Below are positions 1 to 11,637 of a stretch of 64,000 bases of DNA, one piece after another. The stretch comes from Ideonella margarita. Its GTDB lineage: Bacteria > Pseudomonadota > Gammaproteobacteria > Burkholderiales > Burkholderiaceae_C. How positions within the stretch are numbered: position 1 is the first letter of the stretch; each line of letters begins with the position of its first letter. Under the pieces are notes generated by a model. The model searched no databases and had not been told where the DNA came from. It worked only from the letters and a program-made list of their open reading frames with translations. The translations under genes were made by a program, and so were the position numbers. Location: NCBI RefSeq assembly GCF_038066635.1, contig NZ_JBBUTI010000001.1, forward strand, positions 186,001-250,000, in the 5' to 3' direction.

Positions 1-85
1 GGCACACACACCGGGCGAGCACTGGGGCCGGTACTGGCACGCTGACGTCACAATCGGCCGCAACCACAACGTGTTTGTCGTGCCG
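1..85. other. Left window edge, no gene called
   Basis: These bases precede the first confident gene. The frame of the downstream lipoprotein stays open back to the window edge but has no good start codon, and the lipoprotein signal begins only at position 86. No ribosome binding site is obvious. An upstream gene may end here, but too little is visible to name it. Confidence 0.4.
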
Positions 86-1050
86 ATGCCTCTCCATCTC
101 CGCCGACGTTCTCTGTTTGCCTGCCTGGCGGCGCTGGGCCTGTCCGCCTGCGGGCGAGGCGGGGCCAAGCCGCTGCGCTTTGGCGCGCACCCGTGGCCGG
201 GCTACCAGCTGCTTTATCTGGCGCGCGACCAGGGCTACTTGCCGGCGGCCGTGCAGCTGGTTGAAACGCCGTCGTCGTCCGCCAGCCTGCGTTCGCTGGC
301 CAATGGCACGCTCGACGGCGCGGCGCTCACGCTCGACGAGGTCATCACCGCACGATCGCGCGGCCTGAACCTGAGGGTGGTGGCCGTGGTCGACGTGTCG
401 CTCGGCGCCGACGTGGTGCTGGCCCGCGAGGGCATCACCCGGCCGCAGCAGCTGCGTGGCCGGCGCGTGGGCGTCGAGCCCAGCGCCACCGCCGCGGTGA
501 TGCTGGACGCCTTCCTGCGCGTCAACGGCATGGACCTCACCGAGCTGAAGCTGGTCGAGTTGACCGTTGATGAACACGTGGCCGCCTACCGGTCGCACCG
601 TGTCGACGCGGTGGTGACGTACGCGCCAGCCAGCAACCTGCTTCGGCGCGACGGCGCGGTGCAGCTGTTCTCGAGTGCCCAGGTGCCCGGCCGCATCGTG
701 GATGTGCTGGCCGTGCAGGCAGATCGCCTTGATGCCTGTGCCCAGGGCATTCGTGCGCTGGTCCACGGGCACTTCACGGCGCTGGCCGCCTGGCGCGCAG
801 ATCCGTCGCCGGCCCTGGCGGCCATGGCTCAGTCGCTGCACATCGAGCCGGCTGAGCTGGCCGCGGTGCTGAAAGAGCTGGAACTGCCCGACGCGGCGGC
901 CAACCACAGCTGGCTGGCCACCGATGTTGGTCGTCTGAATGAAAGCGCGCGAATGCTGTCCAGGGTCATGCGTTCGGCCGGGCTGCTGCCCGAGCAGGTG
1001 GATGGACCTGACCTGAGCCTGTTGGTGGACGACCATTTCCTTCCAGCCAC

Positions 1051-1054
<4 letters not shown>
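86..1054 (+). CDS. ABC-type solute-binding lipoprotein, NMT1/THI5 or SsuA-like
   Basis: A periplasmic binding protein anchored by lipid, 322 residues from the ATG at 86 (a GTG at 71 is an alternative). The N-terminus has a basic run, a hydrophobic core and the lipobox LSAC with Cys22. The mature part begins with a GAHPWPGY stretch followed by YLARDQGYL, as in nitrate, sulfonate or thiamine-precursor binding proteins. No permease or ATPase gene follows. Instead the stop overlaps by four bases (ATGA) the start of a hybrid histidine kinase. I infer that this protein may present a ligand to that kinase rather than feed a transporter. The ligand cannot be predicted. Confidence 0.8.
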
Positions 1055-4242
<3,188 letters not shown>

Positions 4243-4261
4243 GCTGCAGACGTAGCAGCTT

Positions 4262-4879
4262 TCAGGCGCTGCCCGTCTGGCGGCGCCACCAGCGCCATCC
4301 CAGCAGCACGCCCACGATGAGGGCGTACACCGTGACTTCGGCGAAGTCCTGCTTGCCGGATTTCATCCAGAGGAAGTGCAGCAAGGCCACCGGCGCGATC
4401 ACGTAGGTGACCTTGTGCAGATCTTTCCAGGCACGGCCGCCCATGGCCCGGATGGCGGCATTGAAGGAGGTGAGGGCCAGCGGCAACATCGCCAGCCACG
4501 CTGCGGTGCCCACCAGGATGAACGGGCGCTTGATGACGTCCTTCACCAGCGCATCGATGTCCAGCCCCTGATCGAGCCAGGCGTAGGCCAGCCAGTGCAG
4601 GCAGCCGTAGAGGAAGGTGGCCACGCCGATGTTGCGGCGCAGGCGGATCAGGCCATGCCAGCCCGTCCACTGGCGCAGCGGCGTGATGGCCAGCGTCAGG
4701 CACAGGCCGCGCAGTGTCCAGTCGCCCAGGCTGCGGATCAGCGCCTCAGCGGGGTTGGCGCCGAGCGTGTTCTGCACGGCGCCCCACAGCAGGCCCAGCG
4801 CCGGCAAGGCCAGCAGCAGCCACAGCACGGGCTTGACCGCCGGACGCGCCAGCAGCCGGTTCACCAGCACGGCCTGCAT
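4262..4879 (-). CDS. msrQ: MsrQ, haem-binding membrane subunit of methionine sulfoxide reductase
   Basis: A 205-residue integral membrane protein of the ferric reductase-like (YedZ) family, with about six hydrophobic segments and histidines in them that would hold b-type haem. It passes electrons from the quinone pool to the periplasmic MsrP enzyme. It starts one base after the msrP stop, which is the usual msrPQ arrangement. Length is normal for the family (about 200). It ends about 20 bp from the convergent hybrid kinase gene. Confidence 0.9.
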   Translation of the reverse strand: MQAVLVNRLLARPAVKPVLWLLLALPALGLLWGAVQNTLGANPAEALIRSLGDWTLRGLCLTLAITPLRQWTGWHGLIRLRRNIGVATFLYGCLHWLAYAWLDQGLDIDALVKDVIKRPFILVGTAAWLAMLPLALTSFNAAIRAMGGRAWKDLHKVTYVIAPVALLHFLWMKSGKQDFAEVTVYALIVGVLLGWRWWRRQTGSA

Positions 4880-4880
4880 C

Positions 4881-5867
4881 TCAGTAGAACTTCTTCAGGT
4901 CCATGCCGGCGTAGAGCTGGCCCACCTGGGCTTCGTAGCCGTTGAACATCAGGGTCGGGCGCTTCTTGGCGAACAGGCCGTCTTCGCCGATGCGGCGCTC
5001 GCTGGCCTGGCTCCAGCGCGGGTGGTCGACCTGCGGATTGACGTTGGAATAGAAGCCGTATTCCTGCACGTTGGCGCGTTCCCAGCTGCTGACAGGCTGC
5101 TTGTCGACGAAGCGGATCTTGACGATCGACTTCGCGCTCTTGAAACCGTACTTCCAGGGCGTCACCAGGCGCACCGGCGCGCCGTTCTGGTTGGGCATCA
5201 CTTCGCCGTACAGGCCGAAGGCCAGCAGCGTCAGCGGGTGCATGGCTTCGTCCATGCGCAGGCCTTCCACATACGGCCAGTCAAGCACGCCGGAGCGCAC
5301 ACCGGGCATCTGCGCCTTGTCGGCCAGGGTCACGAACTGTACGAACTTCGCATTGCCGGTGGGCTCGACGCGCTTGATCAGCTCGGCCAGCGAGTAGCCG
5401 ATCCACGGAATCACCATCGACCAGCCTTCGACACAGCGCATGCGGTAGATGCGCTCTTCCATCGGGCTGAGCTTGAGCAGGTCTTCGATGCCGAAGACGC
5501 CGGGCTTGCGCACCTCGCCTTCGACGGTCACCGTCCATGGACGGGTCTTGAGTGAGCCGGCGGTGCGGGCCGGGTCGGCCTTGTCGGTGCCAAATTCGTA
5601 GAAGTTGTTGTAACCGGTGACGTCGGCATAAGCGGTGGCCTTGTCCATCACCATCGCGCCGGCCACACCGCTCTTGATGCCGGGCAGCTTGGCCAGGCGA
5701 CCGGGCGGCGTGACTTGCGCCATGGCGTCGCGGCTGGCCATGGCGGCCAGGCCGCTGCCGGCCAGCGCGGTGCGCTGCAACCATTCGCGGCGCCCGAGCC
5801 ACAGCCCCTGCGGGGTGATTTCGGAGGCGACAGGGTGCTGGAAACCGCGGTCTTTGAGCAGGTGCAA
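4881..5867 (-). CDS. msrP: MsrP, periplasmic molybdenum-dependent methionine sulfoxide reductase
   Basis: A 328-residue catalytic subunit that reduces methionine sulfoxide in oxidised periplasmic proteins. The N-terminus carries a twin-arginine signal (RREWLQ at about 26-31) and a likely cleavage after AMA near residue 50, as expected for a folded molybdopterin protein. Cys145 in RMRCVEGW is the predicted molybdenum ligand. The only start codon in this frame that keeps the whole signal is TTG, because an in-frame stop lies about 25 bases upstream and the next ATG falls within the signal. It sits below the cytochrome c maturation genes on the same strand. Confidence 0.92.
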   Translation of the reverse strand: MHLLKDRGFQHPVASEITPQGLWLGRREWLQRTALAGSGLAAMASRDAMAQVTPPGRLAKLPGIKSGVAGAMVMDKATAYADVTGYNNFYEFGTDKADPARTAGSLKTRPWTVTVEGEVRKPGVFGIEDLLKLSPMEERIYRMRCVEGWSMVIPWIGYSLAELIKRVEPTGNAKFVQFVTLADKAQMPGVRSGVLDWPYVEGLRMDEAMHPLTLLAFGLYGEVMPNQNGAPVRLVTPWKYGFKSAKSIVKIRFVDKQPVSSWERANVQEYGFYSNVNPQVDHPRWSQASERRIGEDGLFAKKRPTLMFNGYEAQVGQLYAGMDLKKFY

Positions 5868-6021
5868 GGTTGGCTTTCGACAAACGTGAGGTCAGTGCAC
5901 AGTGGTCGTGCGAACAGGCTCAGACCTTACGCGCGGCAGCCAGTTCCGTGTCTTCACCGCCACCAAGACCCCTGATGGGTGCAGGGCAAGGCGGGCGCGC
6001 GTGCCTGGCGCACCCAAGTCG

Positions 6022-6393
6022 TCAGCGGGCCGGGGGCACTTTGCCTTCGGTCGCGGGCAGCATCTGCTGCATGTCCGTCTCGCTGAACAGGCTGAGCGAT
6101 TGCAGCGAGCGGCGCTCACGAAAGCCCTTGCGCGAGAACAGCTTGGCCTGCGCCTCGGCCGGCAGATCGGTGATGTTGATCAGGTGCTTGCCGATGAGCG
6201 TGTCGATGACGTCTTCCAGCACCCGCACGAAGTCGGCGTCGAGCCGCGCGAAATGGGCCTGGTCGGCATCGGGCTGGTTCAGGAAGGCCCGCACTTCCGG
6301 ATGGTGGTCCGGCAGCAGTTCCTGGGCGCCGTCTTCAGCCTGGCGGTGCAGGCTCAGCACGGCGCCGGTGGCATCACGGCGTACGTAGGGCAT
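6022..6393 (-). CDS. Small conserved protein, tryptophan synthase beta-like family
   Basis: A 123-residue cytoplasmic protein starting MPYVRRDATG, with no signal or membrane segment. Burkholderiales carry homologues of this kind under the name tryptophan synthase subunit beta-like protein, but I see no PLP lysine motif or TrpB fold signature, so that name should not be taken as a function. The C-terminal half is acidic then basic, with the stretch LIGKHLINITDLP. An upstream extension in the same frame is possible, but the ATG at 6393 gives the family-like N-terminus. It lies downstream of ccsB beyond a hairpin, so it may have its own promoter. Confidence 0.7.
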   Translation of the reverse strand: MPYVRRDATGAVLSLHRQAEDGAQELLPDHHPEVRAFLNQPDADQAHFARLDADFVRVLEDVIDTLIGKHLINITDLPAEAQAKLFSRKGFRERRSLQSLSLFSETDMQQMLPATEGKVPPAR

Positions 6394-6431
6394 GGCGCAA
6401 TGTACGACGCCGGGGCGCATCCTGAAAAGCA

Positions 6432-6456
6432 CAACAGGCCGTGAAACGGCCTGTTG
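6432..6456 (-). terminator. Hairpin terminator after ccsB
   Basis: A perfect 11-bp inverted repeat (6432-6442 with 6446-6456) and a three-base loop lie just after the ccsB stop codon. On the minus strand the stem is followed by TGCTTTTC, a short U-rich tail. It probably ends or attenuates the resB-ccsB transcript. Confidence 0.6.
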
Positions 6457-6483
6457 ATGGTGGATGGGGCACAAGCCCGCGGG

Positions 6484-7827
6484 TCAGAGCTCGCCGTAGG
6501 AGTGCAGGCCCGACAGGAACATGTTGACGCCCAGGAAGGCGAAGGTGGTGATCACCAGGCCACCCAGTGCCCACCAGGCCGATGCCGCGCCGCGCAGGCC
6601 CTTCATCAGGCGCATGTGCAGCCACGCCGCGTAGTTCAGCCAGACGATCAGCGCCCAGGTTTCCTTCGGGTCCCAGCTCCAGTAACCGCCCCAGGCCTCG
6701 GCGGCCCAGAAGGCGCCCAGCACTGTTGCGATCGTGAAGAAGGCAAAGCCCACCGCGATGGCCTTGTACATCACGTCATCGAGCACCTCGTAGCTGGGCA
6801 GGCGCTCGGCGATGCGCACGCGCGCGGCCAGGATGCCGCCCACGATCAGCGCGCTGACGCCGGCATACACCACCCAGTAGGCGACCGAATTGCTCGCCGA
6901 CTGGCGAAACACCAGCGGCTCGAAGCACAGCACCATGCCCAGGCCGAACAGCGGCGCGAGCTTCCAGATGCTGCCGGCGCTGGCGTGCAGCTTCACGAGG
7001 TAGGCGAAGGCCACCATGGCCGCCAGCGCGAAGGTGCCGTAACCGATGAAGTTCGCCGGCACATGAAGCTTCATCCACCAGCTTTGCAGGGCTGGCACCA
7101 GCGGCTGGATCTCTTGCGCTTCACGCGCCACGGTGTACCAGAGCAGGAAGCCGACGGCAGCACTCACTACCAGCATCACGAAGGCGCCCAGCGAGCGGAT
7201 CTTGTAGTGCTGCTCGTAGTACAGGTAGAAGGTGGTGGTCAGCCAGCAGAACAGCACGAAGACTTCGTAGAGGTTGCTGACCGGGATGTGGCCGATGTCG
7301 GCGCCGATCTGGTGGCTCTCGAACCAGCGCACCATGGTGCCCGTCAACGCCATGAACACGGCGACCCAGGCCAGGCGCGAGCCCAGCTTCAGTGCGGTGG
7401 CGTCTTCATTGCCGGCCTTGGCGAAGAAGCCGATCCAGTAGAAGACGGTGCTCATGAAGAACAGCACGCTCATCCACAGGATGGCACTCTGGCTGGAGAG
7501 GAAATACTTCAGCAGGAAGACCTTCTCGCCCGCGGCCAGGTCAGCGCCGAAATCGTCCGGGGTGCGCAGGTACAGGTTGATCGCCAGCAGCGTTGCCGCT
7601 CCTACGGCCAGCCCCAGCACCCGCAAGGCGCCCCAGAACCAGCCCATGGCGATCAGGCTCGGCACGGCACCGATCAGGATGCCTTTTTCATAGCCGTCCA
7701 TGGCGCCGCCGTAGCGCGAGAAGACATAGCCGGCTCCGCCCAGGATCAGGGCCGCGAACAGCCAGTCGAATGGCGTGCGGCCTGACAACAGGCCCGGGCG
7801 GCCCAGGGTCAGCGTGGTGGTGCTCAT
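6484..7827 (-). CDS. ccsB: CcsB/CcsA-type haem handling protein of System II cytochrome c maturation
   Basis: A 447-residue inner-membrane protein with many hydrophobic segments and the tryptophan-rich haem-binding signature GGYWSWDPKETW near residue 385, plus conserved histidines in flanking segments. With ResB it forms the System II cytochrome c synthase, which exports haem and attaches it to CXXCH motifs in the periplasm. Its start overlaps the resB stop by four bases (ATGA), so the two subunits are translationally coupled. Naming varies between databases (CcsA, CcsB, ResC). Confidence 0.93.
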   Translation of the reverse strand: MSTTTLTLGRPGLLSGRTPFDWLFAALILGGAGYVFSRYGGAMDGYEKGILIGAVPSLIAMGWFWGALRVLGLAVGAATLLAINLYLRTPDDFGADLAAGEKVFLLKYFLSSQSAILWMSVLFFMSTVFYWIGFFAKAGNEDATALKLGSRLAWVAVFMALTGTMVRWFESHQIGADIGHIPVSNLYEVFVLFCWLTTTFYLYYEQHYKIRSLGAFVMLVVSAAVGFLLWYTVAREAQEIQPLVPALQSWWMKLHVPANFIGYGTFALAAMVAFAYLVKLHASAGSIWKLAPLFGLGMVLCFEPLVFRQSASNSVAYWVVYAGVSALIVGGILAARVRIAERLPSYEVLDDVMYKAIAVGFAFFTIATVLGAFWAAEAWGGYWSWDPKETWALIVWLNYAAWLHMRLMKGLRGAASAWWALGGLVITTFAFLGVNMFLSGLHSYGEL

Positions 7828-9950
7828 GGGTTTTCTCCGGTCGGGGTGCTGCCCGCCAGCAGTTGCTGGCGCAGCGTCTCAAATTGGGCGTCGAGGTCCA
7901 GGGTGCGGCGCGGCAGCGACATCGCCACCAGGGCGCGCGTGTGGCCGGGCTGTGCCGGGTCGTCGCTCAGCCACACCCACAGGCGCCGCTCGCGCACATA
8001 GAGCATGGCGAACACGCCGATGATCAGCAGCACGGCACCCAGGTACACCAGCGTCTTGCCGGGCGCACGGGCCACCTGGAACACGCTGGCCTGCACCTGG
8101 TTGAATTCAGCCAGTTGCAGCATCACCGGGGCGGGGTAGAAGAAGCTGTCGGACAAGGACATCACGGCCTGGGTCATGAAGGTCTCGGTGGATGGACCCA
8201 CTTCGAGCGCTTTCAGGCCGGCTTGTTCCCGCGCCAGTTGATTCAGTTCGAACAAACTGCCGTTGAGGATGCGCAGCAGCACTTCCGACACCCGGGCGCG
8301 CTCGGCCTGCGGCACGGTGCTTTCGATGAACTGGCTGAAAGCCACCAGGCCACCCGTCGGGCCGGTGGTGTTCGGCGGCACTTCGTCGCCGGCGAACAGG
8401 GCCAGGGCGCGCTGGCCCGTCACGCGCAGCTGCTCCAGCATTTCCGGCTTGTCGGCCGGTGCGGCCATTGCGGCGTATTGGCGGGCGGCCTTGTTGCGCA
8501 GCTCGGGGTCGAGCAGGGCCTGGCGCAGGCGTTGCCAGCCGTCCACGCTGCCGCGCTCATCGGCAGGAATGCGCAGGTAGCGGAAGGGGTCGGCCGGGCT
8601 GTCGCGCACGCCGGCGAGGAACACCAGCTGGCCGTCCAGCATCAGCGGCGACATGTAGTTGTGGAACTCGCGCGCCTGGCCGCTGGCATCACGCAGCTTG
8701 TAGTTGATGGCCGGGCCGACGTTGCGCAGGGTCTTGGCCTTGTCGCCGCGTGCGCCGCTGCCCAGGTGCTTGTTCAGGGTGCCGCCGAGGTCGACCTTGC
8801 GGACATCCACGGCGTCACTCACCTCGCCGCCCATGTTCTCGACGTTGATGACCTTCAAGCTGGTCACCTCCAGCGTGAGTTGCTCGTTGCCGTTGCTCAG
8901 GCGGGTGTTGTCGCCAACACGGCTGTCGATGTCGAAAGCCTTGCCGCCGGCACGCATCGGCAGCGCCTGCAGCTTCACCTTCGAGCCGCCGTCGTCGAAG
9001 CTGCTCTGGTAGATCGCCACGCCTCGGTGGAAGACCGGCTCGTTGACCTTGACCGTGGCGGTCTTCGATTCGCCGTAGTCGTGGTCGTGGATCACGATCT
9101 CGCTGGCGAACAGCTTGGGCATGCCGGTGTCGTAGTAGTCGACCACGAACTTCTTCAACTCGATGTCGAAGGGCAGGTCTTGCAGCACCACGCCGTCGGG
9201 CATGGTCAGCACGGCGGTGCCGGAGCGCGCACCTTCGGGCACCAGCAGGTTGCCGCGGAAGGTCGGGTTGTTCACCGACAGGCGGTGCTCGGGCGCCACG
9301 TCACGGATGAAGCCGCCGCCGTCGAAGCTGGTCTTGCCCGCAAACCACATCTGGGCCTTGACGATCAGGTCGCCGTCGAACAGCCCGCCCAGGCAGATCA
9401 GCACGATGGCCGAGTGCGCCGCGATGTAGCCGAGCTTGTTGATGCGGCCGGCGCGGGCCGCCACCATCGTGCCGTCCTCACGCACCTCGGCTTTGGCTTT
9501 CCAGCCATGCTGGCCCAGCACGGCCGCCACCTGCGCCAGGGCGCCAGCGCGGTCGAGCGGCAGCACGCCGTCGCCCTTGTGGTGGAAGGCCTTGAGCGAC
9601 TGCACCCGCACGCTTTCCTTGAAGGTCTTCAGGTCAGCGAGGATCTTCGGCGTGTTGCGGGCGATGCACAGGCTGGTGGAGATCACCAGGAAGGCGAGGA
9701 TCAGCAGGAACCAGCCCGCGCTGTAGACGTTGTAGAGCTGGAACTTGCCGAAGACTTCCGCCCAGAACGGCCCGAACTGGTTGATGTAGTTGTTGTAGGG
9801 CTCGTTCTGCTTGACCAGGGTGCCGATGACCGAGGCGATGCAGATGATGCTCAGCATCGAGATCGCGAAGCGCATCGATGCGAGCAGGTCCAGGACGAGG
9901 CGCCAGGGGCGCAGCGGGAGGACAGTGGCGGAGCCGTTCACAGCAGACAT
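7824..9950 (-). CDS. resB: ResB/Ccs1-type cytochrome c maturation protein
   Basis: A 708-residue membrane protein, partner of the CcsB-type protein encoded next. Hydrophobic segments near residues 20-40 and 70-95 and again close to the C-terminus (about 630-650) bracket a large periplasmic domain, the ResB layout. The ATG at 9950 is chosen over an in-frame start 48 bases upstream because the conserved sequence begins shortly after it. It follows the cytochrome c4 gene on the same strand, which would supply a substrate for the pair. Confidence 0.92.
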   Translation of the reverse strand: MSAVNGSATVLPLRPWRLVLDLLASMRFAISMLSIICIASVIGTLVKQNEPYNNYINQFGPFWAEVFGKFQLYNVYSAGWFLLILAFLVISTSLCIARNTPKILADLKTFKESVRVQSLKAFHHKGDGVLPLDRAGALAQVAAVLGQHGWKAKAEVREDGTMVAARAGRINKLGYIAAHSAIVLICLGGLFDGDLIVKAQMWFAGKTSFDGGGFIRDVAPEHRLSVNNPTFRGNLLVPEGARSGTAVLTMPDGVVLQDLPFDIELKKFVVDYYDTGMPKLFASEIVIHDHDYGESKTATVKVNEPVFHRGVAIYQSSFDDGGSKVKLQALPMRAGGKAFDIDSRVGDNTRLSNGNEQLTLEVTSLKVINVENMGGEVSDAVDVRKVDLGGTLNKHLGSGARGDKAKTLRNVGPAINYKLRDASGQAREFHNYMSPLMLDGQLVFLAGVRDSPADPFRYLRIPADERGSVDGWQRLRQALLDPELRNKAARQYAAMAAPADKPEMLEQLRVTGQRALALFAGDEVPPNTTGPTGGLVAFSQFIESTVPQAERARVSEVLLRILNGSLFELNQLAREQAGLKALEVGPSTETFMTQAVMSLSDSFFYPAPVMLQLAEFNQVQASVFQVARAPGKTLVYLGAVLLIIGVFAMLYVRERRLWVWLSDDPAQPGHTRALVAMSLPRRTLDLDAQFETLRQQLLAGSTPTGENP

Positions 9951-9987
9951 CAGGTGATTATCCGGGCGCGGGCGCGCCAATGAAGAA

Positions 9988-10008
9988 GGGCCGGTCAAAG
10001 ACCGGCCC
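9988..10008 (-). terminator. Hairpin after the cytochrome c4 gene
   Basis: A perfect 9-bp stem (9988-9996 with 10000-10008) closes a three-base loop. On the minus strand it is followed by TTCTTC, a weak U-rich tail. It lies between the cytochrome c4 stop and the resB start, so it may uncouple the two transcripts. Confidence 0.6.
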
Positions 10009-10057
10009 CGGGTGTGTGCTTAAGGCGGGCATCAGGTGCCCACCCGTGCTGAATGGT

Positions 10058-10690
10058 TCAGCGCAGGCCGGCTGCGTAGTCGGAGACGGCCTTGATTTCC
10101 TTGTCGCTCATCTTCGCGGAGATGGTCATCATCTGGGCGTTGTTGGCGCGGGCGCCGGAGCGGAAATTGTTCAGCTGCGTCTCGACGTATTCAGCGTGCT
10201 GGCCGCCGATGCGCGGGTACTGGGCGGGCATGCCAGCGCCGTTCGGGCTGTGGCAGCCAGCGCAGGCCGGCACGTTCTTCTCGGCGATGCCGCCGCGCCA
10301 GATCTTTTCGCCCAGCAGGACGGTGTCCTTGTTCTTGGCGGCGCCCGGCTTGGCTTGCTTGCTGGCGTAGAAGGCGGCGACGTTCTTCATGTCGGCTTCA
10401 GACAGCGGTGCGGCCATGCCGTTCATCACGGCGTTGACGCGCTTGCCGGCCTTGAACTCGGCCAGTTGCTTGGCCAGGTACTCAGGGTGCTGGCCCTGCA
10501 GGATCGGGTTGGCGGGCGAACCGCGCGAGCCGTCTGCCGTGTGGCAGGCTGCGCAGACGTTGGTCGCGATTTCCTGGCCCTTGGCCAGGTCTGCCTTGGC
10601 CGGGGCCGCAGCGCCCTCATTGGCGAAGACGGGAGCCGCGATCAGGGCGGCGAGCACGAAAGACAGCGCGTTGGCAGCAGGGAACTTCAT
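10058..10690 (-). CDS. Dihaem cytochrome c4
   Basis: A 210-residue periplasmic electron carrier. A signal peptide ends near residue 23 (VFA). Two CXXCH haem sites, CAACH (46-50) and CAGCH (143-147), lie in two similar halves, each with downstream methionines that can be axial ligands. This is the usual cytochrome c4 layout and length. It probably carries electrons from the bc1 complex to terminal oxidases. It lies directly upstream of resB-ccsB and divergent from engB. Confidence 0.92.
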   Translation of the reverse strand: MKFPAANALSFVLAALIAAPVFANEGAAAPAKADLAKGQEIATNVCAACHTADGSRGSPANPILQGQHPEYLAKQLAEFKAGKRVNAVMNGMAAPLSEADMKNVAAFYASKQAKPGAAKNKDTVLLGEKIWRGGIAEKNVPACAGCHSPNGAGMPAQYPRIGGQHAEYVETQLNNFRSGARANNAQMMTISAKMSDKEIKAVSDYAAGLR

Positions 10691-10774
10691 CTCGAAGGGC
10701 CTCGGGGTGTAATGTTCTTGTGGGTGATCCGGGAGATTCCCGGGCGACCTAACTCAAGGATTTTACAATGCTCC

Positions 10775-11587
10775 ATGACCGAATCATCCAGACCCGGCGC
10801 TAACGCGCTGTCAGACAGTGCGAAAACTGCCCTTGGCTGGGCACATACCGCCCGTTTTCTGACCACCGCCAGCCAGTTGGTGCACCTGCCAGAGGGCGAC
10901 CTCGGCGAGATCGCCTTCGTCGGCCGAAGCAACGCCGGCAAGTCCACCGCGATCAATACCCTGGCGCAGCGTAGGCAATTGGCATTCGCTTCCAAGACAC
11001 CCGGCCGCACGCAGCACATCAACCTGTTCGCGATGGGTCCGAAGGACGCGCCCGACACCTACCTGGCCGACTTGCCCGGCTACGGTTTCGCCTCTGTGGA
11101 GCGCAGTGCGAAGCTGCGCTGGCAGAAGGTGATGGCCGACTATCTGGAGGTGCGTCGCAACCTGCACGGCGTGGTGCTGATGGTGGACAGCCGCCTGGGC
11201 TTCACCCCGCTCGACAAGCAGTTGCTGGAGTTCATCGCGCCCCGCGTGGGCACGGGTGAAGTCAAGCTGCTGGTGCTGCTGACCAAGGCCGACAAGCTCA
11301 ACAAGCGCGAGCAGGCCGCGTCGCTGGCCAGCGCGCAGGAAGTGCTGGCTGACTTGGCAACGGACGCCTCGGACCTCGGCATGCTGTTGTTTTCCGGCCC
11401 CAAACAGGTGGGCGTGGCCGACCTGGCTGAAACGCTGTACGGCTGGACCCATGCGCACAACGCCGCGGCAGCGGCTGCCGTGGCCGCCGTGACAACGGGT
11501 GACGTTGCCGGTGATACAACGGCATCGCCTGCCGCAGCAGCGACCGACCTGCCGGCCGACCCCGCCGAGCCCCTGTCGCCAGTTTGA
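10775..11587 (+). CDS. engB: EngB/YihA GTPase for large-subunit ribosome assembly
   Basis: A 270-residue TRAFAC-class GTPase needed for 50S assembly. G1 is GRSNAGKST (50-58), a family-typical TPGRTQHINLF switch follows, G3 is DLPGYGFA and G4 is TKAD. The start is the ATG at 10775, because the sequence further upstream is not coding-like. The Ala/Thr-rich C-terminal tail of about 40 residues is longer than in E. coli and looks disordered. A TACAAT box lies only five bases before the start codon. Confidence 0.93.
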   Translation: MTESSRPGANALSDSAKTALGWAHTARFLTTASQLVHLPEGDLGEIAFVGRSNAGKSTAINTLAQRRQLAFASKTPGRTQHINLFAMGPKDAPDTYLADLPGYGFASVERSAKLRWQKVMADYLEVRRNLHGVVLMVDSRLGFTPLDKQLLEFIAPRVGTGEVKLLVLLTKADKLNKREQAASLASAQEVLADLATDASDLGMLLFSGPKQVGVADLAETLYGWTHAHNAAAAAAVAAVTTGDVAGDTTASPAAAATDLPADPAEPLSPV

Positions 11588-11637
11588 CGGCCAGCATGGC
11601 GGCGCCACCGCATACTGCGGTGAGCCAAGGAGCCGCC

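Noticed and set aside
7593..9983. A long plus-strand open frame opposite resB
   Set aside because: It is antisense to a clear resB gene, is His/Gln/Arg-rich, and has no recognisable domain; GC-rich codon use creates such frames.
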